From assembly GCA_015179025.1 (NCBI GenBank), contig WHUX01000157.1, forward strand, positions 62,001 to 126,000: 64,000 nucleotides of DNA, in the 5' to 3' direction. The notes under the pieces are model-generated. The model was not told the DNA's origin, searched no databases, and worked only from the letters and a program-made list of their open reading frames with translations. How positions within the stretch are numbered: position 1 is the stretch's first letter; each line of letters starts with the position of its first letter. Below are positions 12,320 to 24,747 of the stretch, one piece after another. A program made the translations under genes and the position numbers. Origin of the DNA: Terfezia claveryi. Taxonomy: Eukaryota > Ascomycota > Pezizomycetes > Pezizales > Pezizaceae.

Positions 12320-12598
12320 TGTTAGAATGTCGCACATGTCATTCCGCCCATACCTAGCTATAATCTTAAAAGGCTCAACATATATATCCTCCATATGATA
12401 TTCCATGTGAACTCATATGTCTCTATTTGTTCGTCCATGTATATATAGCTTGTGTATTTCCCACTTCACTGTGGATAATTAAGTCACATCTCAGCGGCTC
12501 CATACAAAGCTATCTACTGCTTCTCTCTGTGCACTCAGCCATTCCTTCATTTCTTCCTTCATTGGAATCACGGCTCACGCTGCTCACCTATTCTTATA
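12320..12598 (+). mobile_element. Solo LTR (diverged copy)
   Basis: It aligns end to end with the segment 48823-49116: both begin TGTTAGAA, carry CCATACCTA, a TGTATATATAGCT TATA-box region near the middle, and end CTCACCTATTCT plus TATA or CATA. No internal element follows. The five-base flanks AATAA and AATGG agree in three of five positions, so the target duplication has decayed. Orientation is given by the TATA-like stretch. The family is probably Copia, but that is inference. Confidence 0.7.
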
Positions 12599-15500
12599 AA
12601 TGGGCCGACCCATGGACCAATTGCGCGCAGCATATTCATTAATCTGACGAACACAACAGTAAGATATTTACTCTGTGCTCCAGGTACACATTCATTATGT
12701 CTACTCCTACATTTATTCCCGATACAGTCTAGGAAGCGTTCATGATAGGAGTGCAAATTATCAGGAAATCAGGTACTTAGCCTTCCGTAGAACACTATAA
12801 TATCCAAAGTATGCAAATCTTTGTGTCTTGAGATAGTTTGGCCTCAAGGAAGGAGAGAAAGGATTCATCTCAATCATACTTCTCCCTGTGAAAGCGAGTG
12901 CAATTGCATCAGATGCACCCATATCATGAACGATTCCTAGACTGCTACTACACGTAGAGAAGAATAAAACCTATGCTATAATCAATGAGAAAGTATCAGG
13001 CAATTAATTGGAACCCGATCAATCCCCCGGCGGTGCATGGGCTATTCTGGTATGTCCAACGGCCCTAAAAACATATATCACTGTGGCACTAAACCACATC
13101 AGCAGCGTGTGTTCCTGCTCATGGTAATGCTTGGAGAGTTTTATTTTTTATTTTTTGATTTCTATCGCTCGCTTTATGTGCCGCTACGGGTGTGTGAACG
13201 GTATATATTCGAAGGGCGACGAACGTTGCGTTATTAGTACCGACATCGAGATTGTAGTCATACATATGTTCGGGTGTTCTGGTTTGGCCCGGTAATTCTG
13301 GTCATTGTCCCGGTAGTCTGGCCAGTGCTCCGGTATTCATGTTCCGGTTGTACGAAAGTAGTGTGAGGTGCATGAATTTACGTTTGGGTTGTACAGGAAA
13401 TCTCGCACATTACCCTGACCTCAACCACACCATATTGATATTTGCTTCATTTCGGCGTAGCCACATACGGTACCAGGAGCGATTTAAAGACATACTTAAT
13501 GAAGCAAAATGTTAGGGTTTTATTCCCACGACATCAATGTAGCGAGTTTCTCACCTACTGTAGGACCAAACATCAAGAACGAGATTAGATCATAACAGCT
13601 CAGAACTCCAAAATCAACATTCCCTTACTACTGCTCTCAAGCCACATGAATAGATAGTCACAACACAGGAACAAATATTCCTATAGAATATTCATATGAT
13701 GCTAGAAAGTTTCCAACTCTTTGATACTGAAGTATTGAATATAGTGAAGCCATCAGGTTTTCTAGCTTTGCTCCCTCTGTCTGGTGGGAAGTAACCATGG
13801 AGCCTTTCGGATTACTTCTAGTATGCTTGGGTATAACATGAAGCAGAGATGAAGTTAGCAAATTATTATAAACAAAGCTTACCTCTGTTCGAGATGTGAC
13901 CGCAATTCCCCCCAAAACCTGAATGCCGTGCGATCAGTCTATTTGCTTAACGTGAATGGTAAGTCGGCCCGATCCACGTCGTTAATCCGCCCGAAAGTTC
14001 AACCGGTGTCTTTTTAAAATCTTTGACTGGCTAGCTGGTTGATGAATAGCTACTCGGGAAATCTCGGTATGGGGATTTTTGGCCCGTGAATTTATGGTTT
14101 CGTGGCTAGGTGTGGTATGAGATCACTTCCCACCCGAAACATGGGTATATTCGCAAAAGATTGACTCAAATCAACAACGGCATCTCCATCCACAGAAACC
14201 AGGGGAAGGCTAGAGATCGAGAGTGATGATTGACAATGCACCATTGCTCTTCGCCGGCGGATTTAGTAGTGTGGGTGACAGCAGCCGTAGGATATCTATA
14301 AGATTCATGATCCGATGGAATGTCCTGTTCCTTCTAATATAGTTTCCCCTTCATCTCGCCTTTCAATGGCGCTTGAAATGGTGAACAGTCGCACTGATAT
14401 TCCAAATATTCCCTCCTCTAGCCCAATCCAACCCGACTTGTGTGGAGCATGTATATAAGTAGGTACTAGATGGGTTCATTCATGACCATTCTTTTCAACT
14501 AAAGATTTCGTCAATGGGGGCGATGGTGAATCGCTGTTGGGGATACGGGAGAGAGAGACAGGCCATGTAGAGGCAAAAAGGGAGATGACTTCGGCTGTCC
14601 ATGTTGTTCGGCATAACGGCGACTGGTCCAGACACCGTGGGGCTGGAGCTTGACAGCACTTTGCTGGCCGCGGCAATTAACTTGGAACGGGGACATAATT
14701 AACCGGGATTTGAGGTTAATATTAGGACTGCACTGGGGGTTTTATTAGCCTGTTTGGGGTATTTTATTACGAGTAATTAGACTAGATTAGGAGCGACGGA
14801 GACCTTGCCTATTGAGGTAGTAATTACCATTCGCGGACAGTAGAGGGTCCCAAGTGGACTAGTGGTTTCGCGTTCGCATTCCAGAGCTCGAAATCTCTTC
14901 ATCTTGCTCGGTAACGCCTCGGCCGCGGCCGTTCTTTGGAAAGCCTTCTCTTCGGCACAGCAGGAAATATCCCTCACGCAGCTTAAGGTTTATCACTAGG
15001 TATAGCCCAGTATATATACATCAGCCTTAGTACTCTCGGGAATGCTTCGACTATATATGGATCAGCAAGTAGGTATCCTGTTGCCAGGCTGGCACAGATT
15101 TGCGATGTACAGCTCGGCAGCATGACTGTCAGCTTCGAGACGCATGCTAAGCTTCGTCCAGGGAACGAAATAGGTGCGTCTACCCCGCGCCTACCCGGGG
15201 AGAGCCGGCGTAGTATGTCGGAGTCGCCGCCTCGCCTGTCGCCTTCGTCTCGTATTGACTCAGGTCAACGCCATGCGTCCGGAAAAAATTACAAGCCTGG
15301 GTAGACATACGAGAATGGTACAACGGTGACTTCAGCCTCCTAGCCCTCATTTTCGTATTCCTAATTGTTTCTAATGAATTCTGAAATTACAGCGTCGGGA
15401 ATGTGCATACATAAGGCGTGGTGATCATGCAACAATACCTCTAATGGAAGCTCCCAGAGTGCCTAGAGGCTTTCATCAATTCATAGCTGAAGTGGGCATA

Positions 15501-16806
15501 CGTACTCAAATAAAACCAAAGTGAGACACGCGCTGACTCTTGGTTCTGTGTGTTGCGTTACTCAAAGCCTAGGTTTCCCCGGCAATGGTGTATATTTGGA
15601 GCCAGAGGATCTTATTTCAAGTCACTGTTGTCATCCTCGGCGGACTGACGTTTAACGTATGTCGTCGACTCGACATTGAATTCCCAGCTCGCTGGATTCT
15701 ATGAACCAATACAATAATAGGATTACAATTCGGAACAAGGTAAAGGATAAACCGCGGTACAAACAGCTCATGGTTCCGGAGATTACTTCATGTTGGTCGT
15801 ATAATCCAATATTCCACGCACTCGGCTTAGCTGGGAAATTGTTATCTGTAGATATACCAATCTGCAGCTGCTGAAGGATTCGGATTGAAAACGGTCTTAG
15901 TTTCCTGGAAATTATTGCTTTCGATATACCTACTTCCGATACTTCCAATCTAGACCTCTCCATTTCTTTTTCACCTTCAACTTTTGCTTTTCCCTTCAAC
16001 TTTTGCTTTTCTTCACCTTTCCACAATTTTCAATTGTACAATTGCAATGACTGCTATATCACTTCACGAATTGCAGGACTTGGTAGAGAGTATAATGTTC
16101 TATGAGAGTATACGTGTAGTGTAGTCAGTTTGTACAGTACACACGTCTAGTTCTTGGCCTCGGCTGATCCTCCGTAAGTACCTGTTCCTTTTGTGAATGT
16201 TTATAAGAAGACCTGCCTTGACTGTATGGCGACTTTAGAGATACAGGTAACCGCGCTCGATACACAAGATCCTAGCAGACGTACCTCATATATAGGAAGC
16301 CAGGGATCTATCTATTGGAAGAGGGTCCTTTTTTTCTTGCTCATTCCCGCATTTGCGACTAGTCCTGGTACATCACCGTACGGTACCGAGTAACAGCATT
16401 TACCCGCCTTGCATCACGGAGTGATCTTTCGTTGGAAAGGAATAAAACGGGAGGGGGAGGTATGTACCACAATCCCTTCCGGCTATATTCGAATTCTCTC
16501 TCTCTTGCAAACCCACAGAGGCCCTCAATTTACTCCGCAAAGTCACCCATCACAGTGTATGAGTTTCGCTCTAAAAATATATGGAAATATCTACGATATC
16601 AATTTGTCCTTTACTTCACTAATTATATTGAGAAATGGAGGTGAAGAAAGAAGATACAATGTACGGGAAACAATGACGCAGGGGCAGATCGGAAACAGGT
16701 GTTGCTTGATGAATCGAAGACTGACTTCAGAGTGTTATAGTCAAGATCCAATACTTTGGTCGCCATATCATACATCTTATCTGAATACGAGGTTTCGCCC
16801 TGAAAC
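12599..16806. other. Gene-poor stretch
   Basis: I see no gene. A small imperfect tandem repeat built on CCGGTAxTCTGG occurs near 13270-13350. Short open frames at 15.1-16.8 kb show no recognisable protein. Confidence 0.5.
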
Positions 16807-19193
16807 ATGGGATTCCATACGTCCGATTCTGTTACTCTAGCAGCACCCAAGAGAGAAAGGGCCAGTCGTGTGTCGCTCTCCCTTGTCTCATCAAATCACA
16901 ATACAAAGGCTGGCTTATTCAATGATCCATCCCAGATCCTGCCGCCATTGGAACCACCTCCAAGAATTCCTGTCCGCTCATCCTTGCACCAGAGGGCGTC
17001 CAACTCCCGGATAAATTTAGGTCTTTTTTCATCTAAAAGAAGTAGCAACAATACACTCACGCCAACCCCAGGTTCCCCCTCTTCCACCTCGGCTGTGACA
17101 CATTCATTTCACCGGACATCATGGCTGAGTGGCACTACTTCTTCCGTGTCCCTCCCCCATGGCCAACCGCATGCCGAGGCACTCTCGCTGGCTGGCTGCT
17201 CAGGAGTCTCATTATCAACGGCTGATGGCAGCAGTGGTGGAGCAAGTTCTATACCCGTAGACCCAAAATCGCCTCGTCGAAAGGTAGCGGTATCAGATCC
17301 ATTTATGTTTCCCCTTGTCGCCGCACCCAGTCCAACACATAGTGTGTCCGTATTGTCTCCTGCCTTATTGGAAGTTCCATTTTCACCGAGCAGGGCTGCA
17401 CCATCACCATTATCAGAAGTTGGGAGGACAAATGGGGATAATATCAGTGAAATTCGTGGAGGCGAAAGTACCACGGTGCATGCAATACGTGCACCTCGGG
17501 GAATGGTTGAAAAGGTCAGGGAATCACCACCACCATCAGTGCGTAGCCACAACCGTTGGCCAGCGTCATGGAGTTTATCACGAATTCAGAAGATATTCCA
17601 CAGCCGTCAAAGGGGAGAAGCTTCGTCGTCGGCTTGCGACCCCGCTTCCTCTTCCTTTCCTCGATACTCAACCGTCAGAACTGTTTTAGCGCAGCCAATG
17701 GGGCAAAGACAAGCGTCTCTCATGCCTTCATCTCCTCCACATACTCCGTCAAGACCCCTAACCGTTCGTCGCTCTGTCAGAAATGTTCGCGGGATGTTTG
17801 GAGCAACCTATATATCACCACCGCTACCACAAACGAGCGCACTCTTTCATCATCAAAGCGGTAATAATTCGTTTCCTCCACCGATTCCGGTAATCCGACA
17901 GCGAGATGGAAAAGACTGTGTCAATAATGGAATGCTCACTACCGTAGGTGAACTTGCACAAGGCAGTGATCGAGAAACAGAAAATATGGTACCTGAAACA
18001 GATAAGAAAACATCAGCGATTGCTAATCGTCCAAATCACAAAGGGAAAAGGTTGGGGAGTGCCCAAGGGGCCTCAAGGGAAGCTACAATCTCCACTTCCG
18101 CTGCACCAACTTCCCGGTTGAGTATTCGGCAGAATTCCGTGGTTGGTTACATATATCCGTGCAAGTATTGCACCAGGAATTGGCTTGAGGACTGTTCATG
18201 CCTGGCTACTCAGGGTCTTACAGCCGTTCCTGCTCCCGAAAAGGACCCGGGGACAGAAATAGGCACTAGATCTCCACCCCAGGGTACATATCCACCCTCT
18301 GTGCTTCCATCTCACAATTCACCAATTCCTAGTCGACAAAACTCACGGTTTGGAGAGAGTTTGGAGGCCAGAGGATTGGCGGACACTGATCCAGTGAAAA
18401 CATTGCAAACTCAACCTCGAGTTCCACCTGCTCCATTGCCACAACCACCATATGCATCACGAAGTAACCCATTCTCGAGTATGGGCAATAGACATGGACG
18501 GCGAGGGGCATCAGATGAGTTTGTGAAACAAGGCCAGGGAAAATTTTCTTGGTCAAATATTTCTCTCCCTATAGCTACGCATCGCTCTGTATCGTCATCT
18601 TCTTCCACGCTAGGTCCCCCTCTGACAAGCTCCAAGCGGATACCTCCCCCGGTAAACAAGTACCAGGCAGTACGATCAACACAAACCTCCTCGACGTTCC
18701 CATCACCACCTTCGTCACCAAAAGCACCAAGCTTTGTTCTCTCTCCCGCAGCTAGGGATGTTTTAGGCATTCCATCCTCTACCACTAATGCGCGCAGAAC
18801 TCGAACTGCATCAGGCCAACACCGCGGTGACCATCAGCGTCGATCATCGGCCGCAAGCGGAAGCTCCTCAGCATCACAGCCAGGAGCATCTTTACGTCTT
18901 TGGAGTTCTAGGCCAAGCTCAGGCTCCGATGCACAGGGCATGGTTGTTGTACCGAGCGGGGCTCTAGGATTAGGGAGGGGAAAAGTGAGTTTGAAAAGCG
19001 TGGCTAGTGCTACAGGGGTGGGGCTTGGGCTGGGGAGGTGGAAATAACGGGGGAGGAGGGCATGGACCCGGTTAAGGAGAGAGACCGGATGAGAAGGGGA
19101 TTGGCCGCGTTGGGATTGTTGAATGAGGAGGGGGTTGAAGTGGGGCAGGGATTTGGGGGGGAGACGGAAGTGTACATGCTGAGGGAGCAATGA
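16807..19193 (+). CDS. Large disordered Ser/Pro-rich protein, unrecognised
   Basis: Uninterrupted coding from ATG at 16807 (preceded in frame by TGA at 16801) to TAA at 19045-19047 gives 746 residues. The protein is rich in Ser, Pro, Arg and Gly with many SP/TP and RxxS sites, and no globular domain I can name. A small Cys cluster (YPCKYCTRNWLEDCSC, about residues 450-465) could bind one metal ion. The stop at 19045 lies in G-runs; in another frame the sequence continues about 50 codons (VEITGEEGMDPVKERDRMRR, then a Leu/Glu-rich end YMLREQ) to TGA at 19191-19193, which looks like the true C-terminus after a one-base indel. Such proteins in filamentous fungi are often signalling or polarity scaffolds, but nothing here proves it. 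Confidence 0.7.
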
Positions 19194-20690
19194 GGGTTTA
19201 TCATGATACAGCAGTGGGGAGGAGGGGAAGTGGCAGGGAGGTGAGAAGACAGAGGAGTAATAGTGGGGGGGAAGGCCAAAGGGTGAGTTTTCCGAACCTC
19301 TCGAACCCTGTTTGCCATTGCCTCCGGGACAGGGTAGGACGTAGTGGCTTGGGCGAGGAGTATATCAATGATGAAGAGAAGGGATTTTTGTGGTATGAGA
19401 TAGCTAGGATATTTTATATATGGGGTGGATGGGGATTTTCAGCTCCTAATTAATGGTTTTGTCTTAGGTTTTTTATTATATATATTGGGCTGGTGTCACT
19501 CTGGCGTTTGCGCAGGTTGATAGATTTAGACCTAGCTATGAGTATGTGTATGGATGAATGAACTAGATGATTTAGTTACTATTGGTTTAGTATGCATATG
19601 TTGGATCAATTAGGTAGCTACGGAGACAAAGTAAGGATATCTTCACCGCTTCTGATACCAACTGGATCCTTTTTAGCGTTCCTTCAAACACCCAGGGGCT
19701 AATCCTGACCTAGCGAGTAATGTACGGGTTACCAGCTACAATTAACTTTCAACTCTGAATTCAGGGTAAACATCTCCCTTATCATCAACATCAACGCCGA
19801 TTTCCTGGTAGTAAACGGGGATTAGCCCCTGGGTGTTTACGGCCCACCGCTCTGGTACTGAGAAAAAAAGGAACTATATGCGTGCGACGGGGTGCCAAGC
19901 ACAGGGAATGGGTTTCAGGGAAATGACTTGCGAAGAGCCAAAAATTGAGGGAGAGTAATTGCAGAGGCAACACGTTCGCAAAAACATTATTCCCTGTGCT
20001 AATTTAAATCAGGGTCCACAGCTTTTTAGGCACTTTCACATACATATTGGAATAGAGTTGTTAGAGTGTTAGAGATTTAGAGTGTTAGCTGTTAGAATGT
20101 TTGAGTGTATTCCATTTTTTTTTCTCTTGTACACCTCTGTTTAAGGTTTGAAAAACCTTGGACGTATTATGTATTATGTGGTAACATATAGGATGTAGAC
20201 GAATTTACAGGAAGTTTTATCAAAAAGTGTCTAAATAAAAGCTCAAAGGGGTTTCTTCATTGTCAACTCTTGAATACTAACGATGCCTCTATTGACTCAG
20301 TGACAGATATGTATTATATAAAAACAACTGATGGATCTCCCGCTTTTATACTGAGGAGCAAGAGAATCATTTTCTATTTCAACTGAATCAACCCCACCTG
20401 TGGGATGATCTATATATCAAGGCCCCCCCCCCGCCCGCCTCAGCAAGTCACTCGGTAGTAATTCCCAGTTTTCACAATTTCTATCTCAGCACTCAATTCG
20501 AACCTCGTTACCAGTGCGGTCGACTCGAGTTTTTTCAAGGAAAACATTAACCCATCTCAAAAAGGTTACTATCTAAACCCTCGCTCCATCCTCCTATATT
20601 TGGAGGAACACTGTACATCAACGAGAATTGGTAGAAATCTTTACACACATTATCACCCCAAACCCCAGTGCTCTCTCTCAAAACAACAAA
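19194..20690. other. Gene-poor stretch
   Basis: No gene seen. A string including GGGGCTAATCC near 19697 recurs inverted near 19820, and there are A/T-rich tracts. Confidence 0.45.
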
Positions 20691-20759
20691 CAGGATTTTT
20701 TTGGCTCAATTCTCTCTATATCTAATATAGGAAGATTATGAAGATCTACAGTATAGCAC

Positions 20760-20900
20760 GATACACGCATTAGCAGGTACTCACTCTGTTCCAATCTACC
20801 ATTGCCCGCGTAATTGCTGATATTTCTATTGGCAATACGCAATCTTGTCCAAAAACAGAAATCCCCTTCAAATATGCCAACAAGACTACCTTCAAATACA
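20760..20900 (-). pseudogene. Ty3/Gypsy integrase fragment
   Basis: About 80 bases match the segment 21808-21885 closely (CCATTGCCC, TTTCTATTGGC, GCAATC). Allowing frame changes, the minus strand gives DCVLPIEI and MVDWNR, the motif block downstream of the catalytic core in fungal Gypsy integrases. The rest of the element is not recognisable. Confidence 0.5.
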
Positions 20901-21666
20901 TGTTTATGGAGCACTCTAACCTAATGACCTCCACAAATTACAGAAATATTTCGTGTGCATCTCCAGCAAGCTTCCGACAGTTACTCCATAACACCATGAT
21001 TGTTTTTGAAAATTATAGTTGCGCTTTTGCAAATTTAAGAAACATCACCCGATGTTGTTTGGCTAACTAGTTACGCATTTTAGAGAACAATGTCACTAAA
21101 TAACACCAAAAAAAATGAAAAGGACAAGGTGCGAAATGTTTAACGGAACATAGGGAGAAGCATCTCGCTCCACAAAAGAAAAAAAAAAGAAAAGAAAAAG
21201 AAAAAGGCATTATTATTTGGAACAGACATTTGTAAGCTCCTCAAGTTGAAGAAAAGATGAGGGGTACGCCTTCGATTTTGCCACCACCAGCAAAGGTGAA
21301 CTTTAACAAGATCAGCTCGAGCTATCTCTTATTGCTGTTGACTAAGCTCTACCAGCGGGGCAGATTTTTGTTTTGTTTGGGGGAGGGCCAGAAGATGCAT
21401 CAAGCTCCCGTTGGAATAGTGACGTACGCGAGAAGTATTCCTTTAATCCCACTATCGCACATCTACCTTGTCACCCTTCCTATCATCCTCGAAGGGCTTT
21501 TCATGGTCAATTAAAGAATATTTTTTAAAAGTTTGGCAAATGTTGAATATGAATTGTTGTGCTTTTGCAATTTGCCTGCCAAGACGCCAGAAGTTTGTTC
21601 GTTTGGTCCACTCTTCTTCCTGCATATTGATGAGTACGATAGTCCGTACTGTACCCCGCGTTCACC

Positions 21667-21679
21667 GCCAACCAGACTA
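21667..21679 (+). repeat. Mini-insertion, 13 bases, near-perfect 9-base flanking repeat
   Basis: GCCAACCAGACTA lies between GCGTTCACC (21658-21666) and GCCTTCACC (21680-21688), eight of nine bases matching. Only two bases further on, an inverted, diverged copy (TAGCCTGGTTGGTA, 21690-21703) makes the pair a short imperfect palindrome. Confidence 0.65.
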
Positions 21680-21788
21680 GCCTTCACCCTAGCCTGGTTG
21701 GTATTCTTCCCCTCTATCTATGTATTTATTCTTCCCTCCACAATATCCAAATTTTCTTTTCTGCACTCTAATTGCTTAGCACGGATAG

Positions 21789-22067
21789 CTAACAATGTTC
21801 TCTTGTACCTATACGGTTCCAATCAACCATTGCCCATGTGGTAGCGGTAATTTCTATTGGCGGTATGCAATCCTGCCCAAATACAAGCGTGAATGGTAGG
21901 TAACCGGTTGAAGCTCGGGTTGTGATAATCCTTCTCCGATCTTGAGCCGATAGGTATATCCGAAAATCGTGGAATACGCCAGCCATCAGTATAAAGTTGT
22001 CCGCCCAAAGAACAAACGGGTAAATCTTGGAAAAGGGAGAATTCAGTTCAGTATTAATGTTCACCAC
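21789..22067 (-). pseudogene. Ty3/Gypsy integrase fragment
   Basis: The minus-strand frame encodes KIYPFVLWADN, then TGYLPFTLVFGQDCIPPIE and TTWAMVDWNRI. The order LWAD, TGY.PF.LV.G.D...PIE, VDW is characteristic of the C-terminal half of the integrase core in fungal Gypsy elements. Only this piece is open; no reverse transcriptase or LTR is adjacent, so it is debris. Confidence 0.7.
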
Positions 22068-22335
22068 TGGTTGCTACTAAACTGGAATTACTCGAATTGC
22101 TCTACCTGGCCATGCCTGGAGAACGATGTAAAATGACGAAGGCCAGCTAGTTCAGCCAATGCTTTTAAGAAAAGCTTGGATTTGTTTTGCGTGTTTCATT
22201 TCACAGATCGCTGGTTTCGCCACGCAGGGCCTCAAGCCCTTGAGGAAAGTACAGGACGAGCAGACTGAATACGACAATAATCGTCTAGGTCGATAGCTAT
22301 AGGGTCACAATCTTCAAGTTCAACGAAGACGGTGG

Positions 22336-22660
22336 GTGTAGAACGTAGCAGGCACCTCCGACAGCACTTTCGATAGCTTAGCACACAGAAATTGTTTCCT
22401 GAACAATGAAGTATGTTAGCCAATATGAATTCACCATCAAGATCAAGATTCCACCCACATTGATTTCTTAGAACAGAATAATGATTTTGATAGATATAAA
22501 TATGTGGACTGTTTGAATGCGAAGAGAACGTAGCAGGCACCTCTGACAGTATCTCGGCAACTCAGAGAATGTTTTCCTGAACAATAAAGTATGTTAGCCA
22601 ATATGAATTCACCGTCAAGATTAGGATTCCATTCACATTGATTCCTCAGGGCAGAATAAA
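22336..22660. repeat. Direct duplication, about 130 bases, two copies
   Basis: The segment from ACGTAGCAGGCACCTC near 22342 through AGTATGTTAGCCAATATG to CCACATTGATTTC near 22467 recurs from about 22530 to 22650 with scattered differences (AACAATAAAGTATGTTAGCC and TTCACATTGATTCC). The copies are about 190 bases apart. Confidence 0.75.
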
Positions 22661-23938
22661 GAAGGAGGTTTGGGCAGTCTGCTGTTGGCCTTTTTCGACA
22701 TCGTTTAAGTGGTTTGTTTGTATTCGATTCATCAATCGTTTACTTTGTTTGTAATAAGTCGTTTCGGTCGTTTGTCAATCCGATCGCTTTCATCACAGAA
22801 AGAGAGGAGATGGATGCAAATGACTTTGAGAGAATTGAGTAGCCGGCTGGGTCAAGAAACGAGAAGGTAAATTCAGGTCAACTACTGTGAAAGAATGAGG
22901 AGATAGAATGAAATGGCTTGTCGAGATAGAAGGAAGATATTGTATCGACTCGAGGGACTACAATTTCAACCGGTCGCAGTCACTTTCAATGGACCATGTA
23001 GAAAGCAGGCTGGCCTTGTGACGTTTACCTATAAAAGGTCCAGACTAAAATTCTGGACTAGAAAATATTCCTAACTGGGTAATATTCCTGACTAGGAACT
23101 AGACAACGTAGAATACCAAGTCATGCATAGTCTGATATTGTTATAATATGTCTCGCGCTGAACTACAAGTGTAGTAAACATTGGAAGCTCAATTATATAT
23201 GAGGTGATAATGATGTACAGGAAAGTCGAGCTGGCTCCAGCCAGGAGAAGCCTTACCCGGGACTAGTCTTCTAAATGTAAAGGCTGGTGAGCCGAGCACA
23301 AGGTAGTTATGTTACAAATCATCATCAACTAAGGTATAAGCTAGTCGGTTGGCACTACATCTAGGGTGGCAACTGTTCACGGTCGTGCTAATCTTCTCGA
23401 GTAAGAAATAGTTGACTGATCTCGAGAATGTGTAATAGGCTGCCCACTGCATTCCCTGACCGACGCAGCTATCTTTGTTGACTGACTGGGTAATAAAGGA
23501 TCGATCTACCGTAGAAATTTGATGATAGAGGCAGCAAGGGCCTTCTTACATTGTAATACGTCTTACAAACGAGCGTACAAAGAGAGGCTTATGTGGTGCG
23601 GCCAAGAAGTCTCCGCCATATCTAGCCTGTCCTGGATTTGTTACATCCCCATTAACAGAGGGTCTGGGCACGAGACTACATGGTTTGGCCTTAGGTAGTC
23701 CCCGTTAAGGGGGGGATTAGTAGTCAGGGAAAGAAAGTCCCAAATAGGCGTTTGTTGAGCTGATGATCTCGTGATCCGCTAGTGTCGAGTGGAAGGACAT
23801 AATTCCGTGCAACTTATGTAGTGAGCAGGTTGGTCTATTGCACCACAAGTCAAGGCCACAAAAAAGTATTGATATACTCCGTTCTTACCCAGGTATCTTC
23901 TGTCTTTCCCAACAAGGTTATAAGCCCGTTCTCTTCTA

Positions 23939-24733
23939 CAGATGACTCTCGTTACAAGCATATCGTCGGGACGGGGGAAGGTATGCTTATAACCAATATA
24001 TGCTTATAAGTAGAGAAATTTATTACTAGGTAGGAAAGCCTCCGGAATGACACAATAAATACTGGACATGCATACAAATAACAGAGAGACATCAGGAAGA
24101 GGAGGAGGATGCTCCGGAAGTACCCCAAAAAATCAGTTATCCTGCTGCGCTGCACATGCTGCCGCCTGCGTTCCATCTCAAGAATCTCGATCTGTTTTTT
24201 CTCATGCTTGAGTGCATCTTGGAAGGTATGTAGTGGTAATGACCGGGGATCACCTTGGCGACTGCGTCAGTTCTTTACTTGGGTTTTCGAATTCGAACCA
24301 TCGTTTAATATGTCACTCGGGTTCTGTTTTGCATATGTCTGTATACTCTGAAGTTCCACCTCTGACCATGGCTGACGGTGCGGAACAAGAACTCTGTGCA
24401 GAAGACATAGAAATGTAGTTTATGTTGTATTGAATATTTGTGTGTGTTGTATGTGTTGCGTGTGTTGTGTATGTTGTAAGATACAATAGCGTAAGCGTAT
24501 CTGTGGGGGTTATTTCTAGTCTGGTTGGCACATTTTTATCGATAAACCTCTAGTTATGGTTTAGCGCTTCTCTTGTTACAAGCATATGTATGGTGACTAA
24601 GCAAAAAAAATAAGAATATTCTAGTAACGGAAATATCTACGGAAATATGCTTATTTACTATGTGGAACTGCCGAAGGTATGCTTGTAACCAATATATGCT
24701 TGTATCTGGTATGCTTGTAACGAGAGTCATCTG
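23939..24733. mobile_element. TA-flanked inverted-repeat element (pogo/mariner-like, non-autonomous)
   Basis: The element starts CAGATGACTCTCGTTACAAG and ends with the exact reverse complement; the perfect terminal repeats are 24 bases (23939-23962 and 24710-24733). TA dinucleotides flank both sides (23937-23938, 24734-24735), as for Tc1/mariner insertions. Further copies of TATGCTTATAACC and TATGCTTGTAACC lie inside both ends. A minus-strand frame near 24060-24180 encodes ERRRQHVQRSRITDFLGYF, which resembles a transposase C-terminal tail and matches a tail at 46.2 kb. At 795 bases it cannot encode a transposase. Confidence 0.85.
24517..24531 (-). repeat. Copy of the mini-insertion motif, no target duplication
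   Basis: Exact TAGTCTGGTTGGCAC inside the 23939-24733 element. The neighbouring bases show no 9-base repeat. Confidence 0.5.
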
Positions 24734-24747
24734 TATAACGCGTGGTA

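Noticed and set aside
17109..18785. Several minus-strand and shifted frames over 100 codons inside the 16.8-kb gene
   Set aside because: They come from the biased Ser/Pro composition of the real frame and have no motifs.
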